The notes below the pieces were generated by a model. That model saw nothing but the letters and a program-made list of their open reading frames with translations. It had not been told where the DNA came from and made no database searches. Shown in pieces: positions 35,778-44,095 of a DNA stretch of 64,000 nucleotides (positions within the stretch are counted from its first letter, which is position 1; each line of letters opens with the position of its first letter). The translations under genes and the position numbers were made by a program. The stretch comes from Kineococcus rubinsiae. Lineage in GTDB: Bacteria; Actinomycetota; Actinomycetes; Actinomycetales; Kineococcaceae. Where the stretch lies: the NCBI RefSeq assembly GCF_011839805.1, contig NZ_VWPY01000005.1:91693-155692 (forward strand), written 5' to 3'.

Positions 35778-36782
35778 TCAGCTGCGCAGGGTGGTGGCGG
35801 GGCTGACCGTGTACTGCGCCTGGTAGGCGGCGGCGAAGCGCCCGGGGTGGGCGAAGCCCCACCGGGAAGCAACCGCGGCCACGGTGTCCCCGGCGTGGGG
35901 GTCGCCCGCGCGCAGGTCGGCGTGGGCGCGTTCCAGGCGGATGCGGCGCAGGTGGGTCATGGGTGTGGCCCCGAGGTGCTGCACGAAGGCTTGCTGCAGG
36001 GCGCGGATCCCGATCCCGGCGGCGGCGGCGAGGTCGGCCACGGTGAGGGGCTCGGCGGCGTGCGCGTGCAGGTGGGCCAGGGCGCGGCGCAGGGTGGCGG
36101 GCCCGACGTTCCCCGCCCCGGGAAGGTAGTCGGTGGTCATGGTGGTGTTGGGGAAGGTCACCAGCGCGGCCTGGGCGAGGCTGCGGACGAGCTGGGCGCG
36201 CACGAGCGGGCTGTTCAGCGGGGACTCCGGTGCTACGGCTTGCTGGTAGGCGAACCGGATCAGCCCCGCCCAGTACTGCTGGGCGGCGGCGTCGACCGGG
36301 GCGGTGTCCAGGAAGCGGACCGCGGCCGCGGTGTCGGTAGCACCAACCCGGCCCGACTCCGCGGCGGCTTCGTCGATGGTGGCAAGCGGAAGCTGCTGCA
36401 GGACGAAGGCGGACTCCGGGCCGTAGCCGGCGCGCAGCTCCTCGTGGGTGTTCCAGCGCCACACCTCACCGGTCCCCATCGTGTGTTCTGGCTCAGCACC
36501 GGAGGCGACGGACAGGGCGCCGGCCTGGACGACGACGGTGGTGAAGGTGTCCACCGGGGCGACCTCCGCCCACCCCTGGAAGCCGTAGCGCACCGTGCTC
36601 ATGGCCAGCGGACCGGCGGTCGCGACGGCCAGGCGGAACTCGTAGTCCTCGCCCGGACGGCCCAACTCGACGCGGGCGTCGGCGTAGAGGCGCTGGATGA
36701 TCGCGGTGGCGAGGGCGACGTCGCGGGTGGTGATCGCCGACCGCTGCACCGTGTCGCCGAGCATGCTGCTGGTGGTGCTCAC
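35778..36782 (-). CDS. AraC-family transcriptional regulator
   Basis: The 334-residue protein has an N-terminal AraC-binding-like region (about 15-190) and a C-terminal double HTH (about 232-330; HLHAHAAEPLTVADLAAAAG, IGIRALQQAFVQHLGATPMT, HLRRIRLERAHADLRAGDP, WGFAHPGRFAAAYQAQYTVS). The PMTHLRRIRLERAHADL and WGFxHxGRFAxxY elements are standard AraC/XylS signatures. GTG at 36782 follows a G-rich site. No adjacent catabolic operon is seen, so its targets are unknown. Confidence 0.9.
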   Translation of the reverse strand: MSTTSSMLGDTVQRSAITTRDVALATAIIQRLYADARVELGRPGEDYEFRLAVATAGPLAMSTVRYGFQGWAEVAPVDTFTTVVVQAGALSVASGAEPEHTMGTGEVWRWNTHEELRAGYGPESAFVLQQLPLATIDEAAAESGRVGATDTAAAVRFLDTAPVDAAAQQYWAGLIRFAYQQAVAPESPLNSPLVRAQLVRSLAQAALVTFPNTTMTTDYLPGAGNVGPATLRRALAHLHAHAAEPLTVADLAAAAGIGIRALQQAFVQHLGATPMTHLRRIRLERAHADLRAGDPHAGDTVAAVASRWGFAHPGRFAAAYQAQYTVSPATTLRS

Positions 36783-37168
36783 GCGGGCCCCCTGGTCCCG
36801 TCGGGGTCGGGGACCGGCTGTTGGAGTCCCGCCCGGGCGGGAGGGTAGTCCAAATGCGAAGTCATCAGCCAGATCGCGCAGCCCCAGCCAGGTCGAAGCC
36901 CCCATCGAGCGGAGCTTGACTGCTCAATGGCGGTATCGCATTCACTGCCCGAGCGTCGGTGGAGCGTGAGGCTCGGGGGCTGAAACAGACTGGTCCCCGA
37001 GCCGCCTCATCAGACCGGCATGACGTCGATGAAGCACTGCGCCGACAGCATGGGCGCGATCTTGTGTCGCTCACGTCCTCCGGCTACCCGCAGACGAGGA
37101 CGTCATCAACGGGTCGTTGCACGGCCCCACCCGCACCTGCGTAGCTTCTTCAGCCACGCCACTGGTGA
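36783..37168. other. Intergenic region without a recognisable gene
   Basis: About 390 bases between the AraC gene start and the SpoIIE gene end. No family-like frame or strong hairpin was seen; the AraC promoter must lie at the left end. Confidence 0.45.
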
Positions 37169-38473
37169 TCAGGGATGCGCTGGCAGGTGCAGGACCAGCA
37201 AGGTGAGGTCATCACCGGAGGACCCGCCGGCGAAGGTCTCGACGGCGCGGTGGACCGCTTCGGCCAGCCCGCTCGCTGCCCCGGCACCGGGCGGCACGGT
37301 CGTGGCGCTCAGCAGGGCCTGCAGGCGGGCTTCACCGAACAGCTCGATCGCCGCGTCGTGGGGGTCGTCAGCGCCGACGCCGGAGTCAACGGCGGCGTCC
37401 TCCAGTCGACTCGGGTGCCCTTGGTGTCGTGGTGCTCGTGCCTCGGTGACGCCGTCGGTGTACAGCACGAGAGACTCCCCGGGTGTCAGCGTGGCCGTGC
37501 TCGCTTGGTAGCGCACGCCCCCGACCACTCCAAGGAGCAGGTTCGGCACGCCCAGCGCCTCGACCTGTGCGGGAGCGCCGTCGGCGTCGGGGCGCACGAG
37601 CAGGGGTAGCGGGTGCCCGGCCGAGACGGCGCGCAGCGACCACGACGACCCGGATGACGCCTGCTGCCGCTGCAGCAGCAGGCAGGCAACGGTGCAGGTG
37701 CGATCGTCGTCCAGGCGCACGAGCACGTCGTTGACGGTGGCCAGCACCTGCGCGGGGTCGGGGTCGATGACCGCGGCGGTGCGCACCGCGTAGCGCAGCG
37801 CGCCGCTGAGGGAGGCGGCCACCGGCCCCTTGCCCTGCACGTCGCCGATCACCAGCAGCCAGCGGTCCTCATCGATGGCGATGACGTCGTAGAAGTCGCC
37901 ACCGACCGCGGCTGCGGCGCTGGCGGGACGGTAGACCGCGGCGACGTCCGCGCCGGGCACCGCGGGGTGCGCGGGGGGCAGCAAGTCGCGCTGCAAGTCC
38001 TCAGCCAGGCGCTGGTGGGCGCGCTGAGAAGCCGCCAGGGCCTCGCTGAGCTCGTGCTCGGCGGTGACGTCGTCGACGATGACGCACAGGCCCACCACCT
38101 GCCCGTCACGGCGCACGGGGTGGAAGGTGATGCTCCAGTGCCGCAGCTGCCCGGGACGGGCACTGACCTCCCCGCTGAGGCGCACATCACGCATGGCACT
38201 GCCGCTGTCCATGACCTGGCGGTAGAGGACCTCCGCCTGCCGGCCGACGTCGCCGTTGACCTCGGCGGGGGTGCGGCCCAGCAGCAGGTGAGCGCTCTGG
38301 CCGTTCATCTGCTCCAGCACAGCGTTGACGCGCACGTGGCGCAGGTCGCGGTCGAAGATGCCGATGCCCAGCGGTGCGCCCTCGAGCAGGCTGTCGAACT
38401 GCGCCAGCACGCCCAGCAAGCCCTCAGCGTCGCCTTCACTGCTGTTGCTCGTGCTCAAGGAGTGCTCGGGCAT
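37169..38473 (-). CDS. PAS-SpoIIE protein phosphatase
   Basis: The 434-residue soluble protein has a PAS domain (about 20-150; FDSLLEGAPLGIGIFDRDLR, WSITFHPVRRDGQVVGLCVI, VDDVTAEHE) and a PP2C/SpoIIE phosphatase domain (about 170-430; LQRDLLPPAHPAVPGADVAA, VGGDFYDVIAIDEDRWLLVI, GDVQGKGPVAASL, SAGHPLPLLVR, VLYTDGVTEAR, GDDLTLLVLHLP). The metal-binding aspartates of GGDFYD, GDVxGKG and GDD are present. It is a second phosphatase of the partner-switching type in this region, but its PAS domain lacks the LOV cysteine motif, so light is not expected to be the signal. Confidence 0.9.
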   Translation of the reverse strand: MPEHSLSTSNSSEGDAEGLLGVLAQFDSLLEGAPLGIGIFDRDLRHVRVNAVLEQMNGQSAHLLLGRTPAEVNGDVGRQAEVLYRQVMDSGSAMRDVRLSGEVSARPGQLRHWSITFHPVRRDGQVVGLCVIVDDVTAEHELSEALAASQRAHQRLAEDLQRDLLPPAHPAVPGADVAAVYRPASAAAAVGGDFYDVIAIDEDRWLLVIGDVQGKGPVAASLSGALRYAVRTAAVIDPDPAQVLATVNDVLVRLDDDRTCTVACLLLQRQQASSGSSWSLRAVSAGHPLPLLVRPDADGAPAQVEALGVPNLLLGVVGGVRYQASTATLTPGESLVLYTDGVTEARAPRHQGHPSRLEDAAVDSGVGADDPHDAAIELFGEARLQALLSATTVPPGAGAASGLAEAVHRAVETFAGGSSGDDLTLLVLHLPAHP

Positions 38474-38742
38474 CGCCGTCTTCCTGCTCGCGCCTACTGC
38501 TCACCGGTGATGCGCCTCGTTATAAGAGCAGCTGATCGACCGTACCCGAGGGCGAGGCAGGCGAGTTGCCCACCGCCTGAGCCCCGCAAGGGTGTCGTGC
38601 GCATCTACGAGCTTGATCATCCACACCGTAATGACCGTTCCGTTGTTGATCGCCCTGCGGGACGCCTGGACGGGGGGCGGGGTCGCAGCTCAGCATCACC
38701 TCTTGTTCGCCGGGACGACTTAGGACCGACGCTGAGCGCCGG

Positions 38743-39213
38743 TTAGTCGTAGACGACGTCCAGGCCTTGGGCGCGCAGCCGGGCCAGACCGGTGAGCATC
38801 GCCTCGAGCTCCTCCGGCGTGTGCTTGGGCCAGTCGGTGACCTCGCCGACGACGCAGAGCGGTTCATGGGAGCGGTAGGAGCGGGTGGGGTTGCCGGGGA
38901 ACTTCTTGTCGGTGACGTTCGGGTCGTCCTCGAACGGTCCAGTGGGCTCGACCTCGTAGACGCGGGCCTGCGGCGTGCCATCAGTGTTCGTGGCGAGTGT
39001 GGCGGCGAGCTCGGCGCCCCAGGCGGCCGTCTCGGGGCGGTTCGTGAAGTAGACGTGCGCCAGGGGCCGGGCGGGGCGGAAGTGCGACGGCCTGCCGGGC
39101 AGGACGAGGTCTCCGGGCGCGAAGGATGCCCTCGTGCCGTGGAGGAACGGCCCGGTGACGTGGCCGTGGTCGTCGAAGGTCGCGGGAAGCGGCGGTTCAA
39201 AGTCGTCGGACAC
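38743..39213 (-). CDS. arr: NAD+-dependent rifampin ADP-ribosyltransferase
   Basis: The 156-residue product matches the Arr family in size and sequence: GPFLHGTRASFAPGDLVLPG, HVYFTNRPETAAWGAELAAT, VYEVEPTGPFEDDPNVTDKK and FPGNPTRSYRSHEPLCVVGE. Arr transfers ADP-ribose from NAD+ to the ansa-bridge hydroxyl of rifamycins and so inactivates them. Arr homologues are common on actinobacterial chromosomes and also occur as integron cassettes. The gene stands alone on the minus strand. Resistance is inferred from the family, not shown here. Confidence 0.92.
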   Translation of the reverse strand: MSDDFEPPLPATFDDHGHVTGPFLHGTRASFAPGDLVLPGRPSHFRPARPLAHVYFTNRPETAAWGAELAATLATNTDGTPQARVYEVEPTGPFEDDPNVTDKKFPGNPTRSYRSHEPLCVVGEVTDWPKHTPEELEAMLTGLARLRAQGLDVVYD

Positions 39214-39434
39214 GGCGAGAATCCTCGCAGCTTGGACTCAGCATGCATGGCACACCCGCAGATAAAGGACGTTATCTGCGGGTGCGGGTCAGGGTCGCGG
39301 CCGCGAGGTCTCACCAAGGGCTGAGCGCCAGCTTCACGGTCTCCACCACACCTCTCGGGTTCACCTTTCGACGCAAGCCGACTTGCGCACGCCGTCCAGA
39401 GGTGGAGGCTCGCGCAGGCAAGGGAGATACGAGG

Positions 39435-40202
39435 ATGGGGAACGGCGTGCCGGTATGGTTGCAGGCGGGTGGCTGGGGACTGCTGGGCGGAGCCGCCTTG
39501 GTGGTGGGAGCCGCAATCGCCTGGTTCGTGCCCGTGCCGGCAAAGGTCGTGGCGGCGGTCATGGCCTTTGGCTCCGGAGTCCTTATCTCCGCCCTCGCCT
39601 TCGACCTGGCGCAGGAGGCCGCCGACACCGGCGGTCTGGTGCCCACCGTCAGCGCCTTCCTCGCCGGCGCCGTGGTGTACCTGGCCGCCAACCTCGTCCT
39701 GGCCCGCCGAGGTGCCCGGCATCGCAAGCGTTCCGGGGACCAGCAGCCCTCCGAGGCCGAGCAGGGTGGCAGCGGCGCGGCGATCGCCATCGGCGCCCTG
39801 CTGGACGGTGTTCCCGAGTCGGTGGTCCTGGGCATCGGACTGCTCGGGGGTGGCGGGGTCAGCGTGGCCGTGGTTGCTGCCGTGGTCATCTCCAACGTGC
39901 CCGAAGGCCTGTCCAGCGTGGCGGGCATGAAACGGGCCGGGCGCAGCGCTAAGTACGTCTTCGGGGTGTGGAGCGGCATCGCCATCATCAGCGCCGTCGC
40001 CGCCGCGCTGGGTTACCTCGCTCTCGGGTCCGCCTCGCCCGAGGTGGTCGCCGCCATCACCGCCCTGGCTGCCGGGGCGATCCTCACGATGATCGCCGAC
40101 ACGATGATCCCCGAAGCCTTCGAGCGGACCCAGCTGTACACCGGCCTCGTGACCACATTGGGGTTCCTCGTAGCGTTCAGCGTGAGCCGGTTGGGAGGGT
40201 GA
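39435..40202 (+). CDS. ZIP-like metal permease
   Basis: The 255-residue protein has about eight membrane helices in the ZIP arrangement. The two signature helices read ALLDGVPESVVLGIGLLGGG and VVISNVPEGLSSVAGMKRAG. In canonical ZIP transporters these carry HN-x-PEG and HE metal ligands; here Ser-Asn-Val-Pro-Glu-Gly and Asp-Gly-Val-Pro-Glu replace the histidines. A hydrophilic, Ser/Gln/Glu-rich cytoplasmic loop (about 98-115) separates helices 3 and 4, but it lacks the usual histidines. ATG at 39435 is preceded by AGGGAG. It probably transports a divalent metal; the substrate cannot be read. Confidence 0.78.
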   Translation: MGNGVPVWLQAGGWGLLGGAALVVGAAIAWFVPVPAKVVAAVMAFGSGVLISALAFDLAQEAADTGGLVPTVSAFLAGAVVYLAANLVLARRGARHRKRSGDQQPSEAEQGGSGAAIAIGALLDGVPESVVLGIGLLGGGGVSVAVVAAVVISNVPEGLSSVAGMKRAGRSAKYVFGVWSGIAIISAVAAALGYLALGSASPEVVAAITALAAGAILTMIADTMIPEAFERTQLYTGLVTTLGFLVAFSVSRLGG

Positions 40203-40203
40203 G

Positions 40204-40217
40204 GAGCCGTCCGGCTC
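40204..40217 (+). terminator. Short hairpin after the ZIP-like gene
   Basis: Arms GAGCCG and CGGCTC with a two-base loop, immediately after the stop and followed by CTTGATCC. Probably the transcript end of the permease gene. Confidence 0.55.
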
Positions 40218-40288
40218 TCCTTGATCCAACTCGTAGAACCCATCACTATGGCGCGGTGCAGGCCGCCCTTGGCCCACGATTCTGACGA

Positions 40289-40845
40289 CTACTTGGTTAG
40301 GGCCCGATACAGCGTGGCGCGGGAGACGCCGATCGCGGCGGCGGTCTTGGCCACGGAGTGTCGCCGTCAGCGATCAGGGCCCGGGCCGCGGCCAGCTTGG
40401 TCGGGGTCATCACCGCCGGTCGGCCTCCGCGTCGGCCGCGGGCGGCGGCGGCCTGCGGCCCGGCGGCGGTGCGCTCACGCAGCAGGTCGCGCTCGAACTC
40501 CCCTAGAGCGCCGAAGAGGTGCAGGACGAGGCGGCCGGTGGCGGTGGTGGTGTCGATGGACTCCGTCAGGGATCGGAAGCCCACTCCCCTGCCGGTGAGG
40601 TCGTCGATGAGCTGCAGCAGGTGGCGCAGGGAGCGGGCCAGGCGGTCCAGGCGCCACACGACGAGGACGTCGCCGGGCCCCAGGCGCTCGAGGACGTCGT
40701 CCAGGGCGGGGCGGGCGGTCAATGCGCCGGAGGCGGTGTCGGTCCAGACTCGGTAGCAGCCGACCGCGGTGAGGGCGTCGTGCTGCAGGGCGGGGTCCTG
40801 GTCAGGAGTGGACACGCGGGCGTACCCGAGCAGATGGCTGGCCAT
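40289..40845 (-). pseudogene. Serine recombinase (resolvase/invertase) with a frameshifted HTH
   Basis: The catalytic domain is intact: LLGYARVSTPDQDPALQHDA with the nucleophile serine of RVST, VLVVWRLDRLARSLRHLLQL, and GALGEFERDLLRERTAAG with the conserved E-helix arginines. After RPAVMTPTKLAAARALIADG the frame changes. The expected Hin-type recognition helix, VAKTAAAIGVSRATLYRALT, continues in another frame to a TAG at 40289. One base lost or two gained near 40352 explains this. The catalytic half is present, but DNA binding by the C-terminal HTH would be lost unless corrected. It neighbours a repeat resembling its likely recombination site (40882-40979). Confidence 0.8.
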
Positions 40846-40881
40846 GGCCGGACCGTTTCAGAAGACGCCGACGCTCCGCCG

Positions 40882-40979
40882 GTGAGACGTCGGTTGTGGA
40901 CACGGGTTGTGAGACGGCGTGTCGGGCTTTGGAGGCCACTCCCCTGTCTCGTCTCGCAACCGGTCGGCTGTGGGACACG
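40882..40979. repeat. Repeat copy A: candidate recombination site beside the recombinase
   Basis: Contains GTGAGACGTCGGTTGTG and GGGTTGTGAGACG in direct orientation and, 40 bases on, the inverse CGTCTCGCAACCG. The block 40932-40979 (GGCCACTCCCCTGTCTCGTC onward, ending GGCTGTGGGACACG) is also found at 43064-43111 and, in part, at 45134-45167. Its position just upstream of a serine recombinase start and the dyads fit a res-type site, but no crossover dinucleotide was established. Confidence 0.6.
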
Positions 40980-41020
40980 AAGTGCTGTTGTGGAGAACCT
41001 CCAAAGGGCGACGTGAACAT

Positions 41021-41100
41021 CAGCGCCCAGATCCGAGCACGGCTGACCGGCACCCCGAGCCCCAAGCCCCGGATGATCTTGCGCTTATGTCGACGACCGA
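41021..41100 (+). pseudogene. Truncated copy of the gene at 43169
   Basis: The stretch coding NISAQIRARLTGTPSP and the following CGGATGATCTTGCGCTTATG match the last third of the gene at 43169-43645 (DISSRIRARLTDVRSP, CGGATGATCTTGCGCTCATG). The left flank of both is the shared repeat (copies A and B). The gene body between them is missing here, so this looks like an internal deletion derivative of the same unit. Confidence 0.6.
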
Positions 41101-41258
41101 GCGGTCCCAGCGGACCGAGAGCGCTTCGCATCGCCTCGTCCTACGAAGGTCTCGACTTGGACCAACGCCTGACGGAGAGCGTCGAAGGACCTTGCTCACC
41201 TCGCGCACGTCTGCGTAATGTTGAGGTCAACTTAAACATCTTGTGAGAGGAGTCGACC

Positions 41259-41558
41259 GTGGACCAGTGGCTCGAAGCCCTCACCGACAGCGACCGCTCC
41301 TTCGTGCGCACCCTGGTGCTCAACTCCGGCTCCCTCAAGGGCGTCGCCGCGGACTACGGCGTCTCCTACCCCACCATCCGCGCCCGCCTGGACCGCGTCA
41401 TCGAAAAGGTCCAGGCGGTCGAGTCGGCCCCGGCCGATCCCTTTGTCACCTCCATCACGGGGATGGTCATCGACGGAGTCGTCTCCCAAGACGCCGCCGA
41501 TCGCGTCCTCCACGCCTACAAGACCTCGACCTCGACCTCAAAGGCAGGACGCACATGA
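41259..41558 (+). CDS. DUF2089-family HTH protein
   Basis: The 99-residue protein starts MDQWLEALTDSDRSFVRTLV and has an HTH, GSLKGVAADYGVSYPTIRAR, followed by LDRVIEKVQAVESAP, as in DUF2089 proteins. GTG at 41259 has GAGAGGAG upstream. Its stop overlaps the start of a small membrane protein by four bases. DUF2089 proteins commonly pair with membrane proteins; a transcriptional role for the HTH is inferred from the fold. Confidence 0.82.
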   Translation: MDQWLEALTDSDRSFVRTLVLNSGSLKGVAADYGVSYPTIRARLDRVIEKVQAVESAPADPFVTSITGMVIDGVVSQDAADRVLHAYKTSTSTSKAGRT

Positions 41559-41863
41559 GCACCACCGATGTGACGATCTACACCGCCGGATTCGCCTTGC
41601 TGCTCGTACAGCGCCTCGTCATGTCCAACCGCTCCCACTGGTGGCTAGGAGCAGTACTCCCCATGGGGTGGCTCATCGCCGGGTTCGTCTTCCTGGTCGA
41701 GAGGGGCACGATGGACGAGTGGCGTGGCTGGGCGGCCACCATCCTGGGAGCGGTCGTACTGCTGGGGATCTGGGCAGAGGGGCACGAGTCGCGCAAGAAG
41801 CGCCTGCAGAGCGAAGACGCACGCATCGACGCCCTCAACGCCCACCAGGCCGTGGACCACTGA
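41555..41863 (+). CDS. Small three-helix membrane protein coupled to DUF2089
   Basis: A 102-residue protein with hydrophobic segments IYTAGFALLLVQRLV, WWLGAVLPMGWLIAGFVFLV and WAATILGAVVLLGIWAE, and a charged C-terminal tail (GHESRKKRLQSEDARIDALN). The ATG overlaps the stop of the DUF2089 gene, so translation is coupled. Probably the membrane partner of that regulator; the ligand or signal is unknown. Confidence 0.75.
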   Translation: MSTTDVTIYTAGFALLLVQRLVMSNRSHWWLGAVLPMGWLIAGFVFLVERGTMDEWRGWAATILGAVVLLGIWAEGHESRKKRLQSEDARIDALNAHQAVDH

Positions 41864-41900
41864 TCACCCGTTCCGTCGCCTCGCCGCGACGCCTTCCGCA

Positions 41901-41927
41901 CGGTCATCCCGCGCTCAGCGCGCGACC
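41901..41927 (+). repeat. CGGTCATCCCGCG repeat, copy 1
   Basis: CGGTCATCCCGCGCTCAGCG followed by CGCGACC, in the spacer after the membrane protein gene. Same-strand relatives lie at 42382, 42981, 44872 and 45051. Confidence 0.65.
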
Positions 41928-42029
41928 ATGGTCGGGCAAGGACTCCACGGTCTTGTCGAGATGCGGATGATCACTTGGTGCCGCCTGAGCTGGTTGACCT
42001 GCCAAGCTCCTGCCCAGGAGGTGGTGATC

Positions 42030-42368
42030 GTGCTACTGGGTGCTGGTACATGGATCGTGGCAGTGCTGCTGGGTCTCACTGCCGCCTACCGACGCAGCCG
42101 CGATAACGAAGGGCGCTACCTGCCCTTCACCGTTCGCCGCTTCGACCGCTACACCGGGACGGTGGTGACGACCAAAACCTGGTGGGCGCTGTCACTGGCG
42201 GCGGTGGCGTTCACTGCCGCGGGCGCGTGGTTGGGCATGGGGCGTGTGGCCGGTGGCTACGGCGGTCTGCTGTCACTACTGGTGATCTGGGTACCCGACG
42301 TGCTGGGCACGGTGGCGCACAACCGTCGCCTCACCTCGTCGGTCGATGCCGACCTGAGGCAGCTGTAG
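42030..42368 (+). CDS. Hypothetical small membrane protein
   Basis: The 112-residue product has an N-terminal helix (LLGAGTWIVAVLLGLTAAYR), a soluble loop (DNEGRYLPFTVRRFDRYTG) and a hydrophobic region of one or two helices (WWALSLAAVAFTAAGAWLGM, GGYGGLLSLLVIWVPDVLG). Start uncertain: three in-frame GTG codons lie at 42021, 42024 and 42030, and AGGAG at 42016-42020 best suits 42030. Family not recognised. Confidence 0.55.
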   Translation: MLLGAGTWIVAVLLGLTAAYRRSRDNEGRYLPFTVRRFDRYTGTVVTTKTWWALSLAAVAFTAAGAWLGMGRVAGGYGGLLSLLVIWVPDVLGTVAHNRRLTSSVDADLRQL

Positions 42369-42381
42369 GCGACGCGGACGC

Positions 42382-42460
42382 GCGGTCATCCCGCGGTGCA
42401 AGACGCACGGTCATGTCGCGACCCAGGCGGCCGGCGACCCAGCGGTCATGACGATGACCG
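42382..42460 (+). repeat. CGGTCATCCCGCG repeat, copy 2, with degenerate units
   Basis: GCGGTCATCCCGCGGTGC at 42382-42399, followed by the weaker units CGGTCATGTCGCGACC and CGGTCATGACGATGACC, all in the same orientation. Confidence 0.55.
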
Positions 42461-42541
42461 AGCCGTCAGCAGCACGATCACTACGCCGTTCCGACCGCGG
42501 TCATTGGTTTACAGCCGCCTAGGACGCCGGCTTCCTCGAGG

Positions 42542-42979
42542 TCAGATGGCGGGCGGGGAGGTGGGACAACCAGACTGGGAGAAGTAGCTGACATCGGCCG
42601 GCTCGCCTTCCCCAACAGTGGCAGGCGCATTCGCAGACCCCACCACACCGACCAGGACGTCGTCGGCGAAGACCGACACCTCCCCCAGCGGGACCTGCGC
42701 ACCAATGGTGCTGCCTACCGGTCCAGTCCCCGAGGCCACGACGTTGGAGCCCATCCGCAGCTCCACCCGCACCATGGCCCCCTTTGAATACGTCGACGAC
42801 GGGCCGATGCAGGCCGCTACGTTCTGGACCTGCGGTGAGGTCGACCCACCGCAACCGGACACGACGGCGCCCACGACCAGGACGAGTCCCGCGCCGATGA
42901 CTCGTCGAGAGGGGCTGACCTCTGTCCAAGTGATCACAGCGTCCAGCCAAGCAGCCGGGAAGCCCTCGCGCAGGTACAT
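42542..42979 (-). CDS. Hypothetical lipoprotein
   Basis: The 145-residue frame contains a signal peptide with lipobox: VIGAGLVLVVGAVVSGC, the cysteine being the lipidation site, followed by GGSTSPQV. The mature part is about 100 residues with three further cysteines and strand-like segments (GAMVRVELRMGSNVVASGTG, VPLGEVSVFADDVLVGVVGS). The start is uncertain, since neither ATG 42979 nor a GTG at 42937 has a clear ribosome binding site. A predicted cell-surface protein of unknown function. Confidence 0.55.
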   Translation of the reverse strand: MYLREGFPAAWLDAVITWTEVSPSRRVIGAGLVLVVGAVVSGCGGSTSPQVQNVAACIGPSSTYSKGAMVRVELRMGSNVVASGTGPVGSTIGAQVPLGEVSVFADDVLVGVVGSANAPATVGEGEPADVSYFSQSGCPTSPPAI

Positions 42980-42980
42980 C

Positions 42981-43111
42981 CGGTTATCCCGCGCTCAGTG
43001 CTCAGTCGGCCCGCCATGTAGCGCCGCCAGCAAGAGGCCGCTTACCGCTGCAGGTCACACGCTGAGACCACTCTCCTATTGCGTCTCACAAATGGTCGGC
43101 TGTGGGACACG
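42981..43111 (+). repeat. Repeat copy B (about 130 bases)
   Basis: Starts CGGTTATCCCGCGCTCAGTG and ends GGTCGGCTGTGGGACACG. It is similar along most of its length to copy C (45051-45180), by eye about four bases in five, and its right half (43064-43111) matches copy A beside the recombinase. It contains CGTCTCACAA, the proposed half-site. Confidence 0.7.
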
Positions 43112-43168
43112 GGATGCCGCTGTGGGGAACCTCCAAGATGGCTAGCCGGCGTGCGCCACGCTGCAGGC

Positions 43169-43645
43169 ATGTCCGAGGCCAGGCGACTGATCACGTCCAT
43201 CGACATCGACGAGACGGCAGGACCTGAGCCCAACGACGATCGACGTCTGTCCGTCTCTGCGCTGCACGAGCTCGAGCTCACTGGTGGACGGCGACTGACG
43301 TTGCTCGACGACCGCGGCTGAGCCGCCAGTGGCCCCAGCGGCATCTGGTCCTACGAGTCGGTGGAGACGCTGATGCAGACCGCACGCACGGTGGTCGGGC
43401 CCGACGAGCCGCTCGAAGGGCGCTCCTATGAAGAGGGTGCGGCGCTGCACTGGGCCTACCTGGCGGGTATCGCCCAGGCGCAAGGGGTGCCTGTCGAGGC
43501 CGGCGAGCTGGCGTCGCTGCCGCACGACGTGGACATCAGCTCCCGGATCCGAGCACGGTTGACCGACGTCCGATCCCCGGATGATCTTGCGCTCATGTCG
43601 AAAAGCGCGCGATTCATCAACCGTCGAGCGAATCCCAAGAAGTAG
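43169..43645 (+). pseudogene. Conserved actinobacterial hypothetical protein interrupted by TGA
   Basis: From ATG 43169 the frame reads SEARRLITSIDIDETAG, then ELTGGRRLTLLDDRG and TGA at 43319-43321, then continues in the same frame with AASGPSGIWSYESVETLMQT, ARTVVGPDEPLEGRSYEEGA, HWAYLAGIAQAQGVPVEAGE and LPHDVDISSRIRARL to TAG. The DDRG-x segment before the IWS strand and the VVGPDEP motif look like one continuous protein in which Trp (TGG) has become TGA. A 158-codon gene disrupted by one substitution; function unknown. A deleted copy of its end lies at 41021. Confidence 0.7.
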
Positions 43646-43681
43646 GTTGCTTTCCAAGCTAGATAGGGACACCATCATCCG

Positions 43682-44095
43682 GTGGCCCCCGCCGACAGCC
43701 CACCGGAGCCCTGGCCTGCGCAGTGGCTGCGAGGAGTGCTTGACCTCGCCGTCCTCGCCGTCATCGCCCAGGGACAGACCTACGGCTACCGCATCGGCAA
43801 CGACCTGCGAGACCTCGGTCTGGGCACCGTCAAGGGCGGCACCCTCTACCCCCTCCTGGCCCGCCTCGAGGAGACCGGCGCGGTGGCCACCACCTGGCGC
43901 GAAGGCAAATCCGGCCCCGGCCGCAAGTGGTACGAGATCACCCTCACCGGCCGCGATCGCCTGCTCCAGGAGGGGGCGCGCTGGCGCACCTTCGCCCGCC
44001 TCACCAGCGACCTGACCGACGGACCGGACACCGGGACGACCAGCGCAGCACCCGCACCCGCCAGCACGCGAACCCTCGACGCAGGAGCGCAGTGA
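43682..44095 (+). CDS. PadR-family transcriptional regulator
   Basis: The 137-residue protein has the PadR winged helix: LDLAVLAVIAQGQTYGYRIG, NDLRDLGLGTVKGGTLYPLL, ARLEETGAVATTWREGKSGP and GRKWYEITLTGRDRLLQEG. The GGTLYPLLxRLE and GPxRKxYxLT elements are PadR hallmarks. GTG at 43682. The stop overlaps the start of the HAAS membrane protein downstream, the classic PadR/HAAS pair in which the regulator controls its membrane partner. Confidence 0.92.
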   Translation: MAPADSPPEPWPAQWLRGVLDLAVLAVIAQGQTYGYRIGNDLRDLGLGTVKGGTLYPLLARLEETGAVATTWREGKSGPGRKWYEITLTGRDRLLQEGARWRTFARLTSDLTDGPDTGTTSAAPAPASTRTLDAGAQ

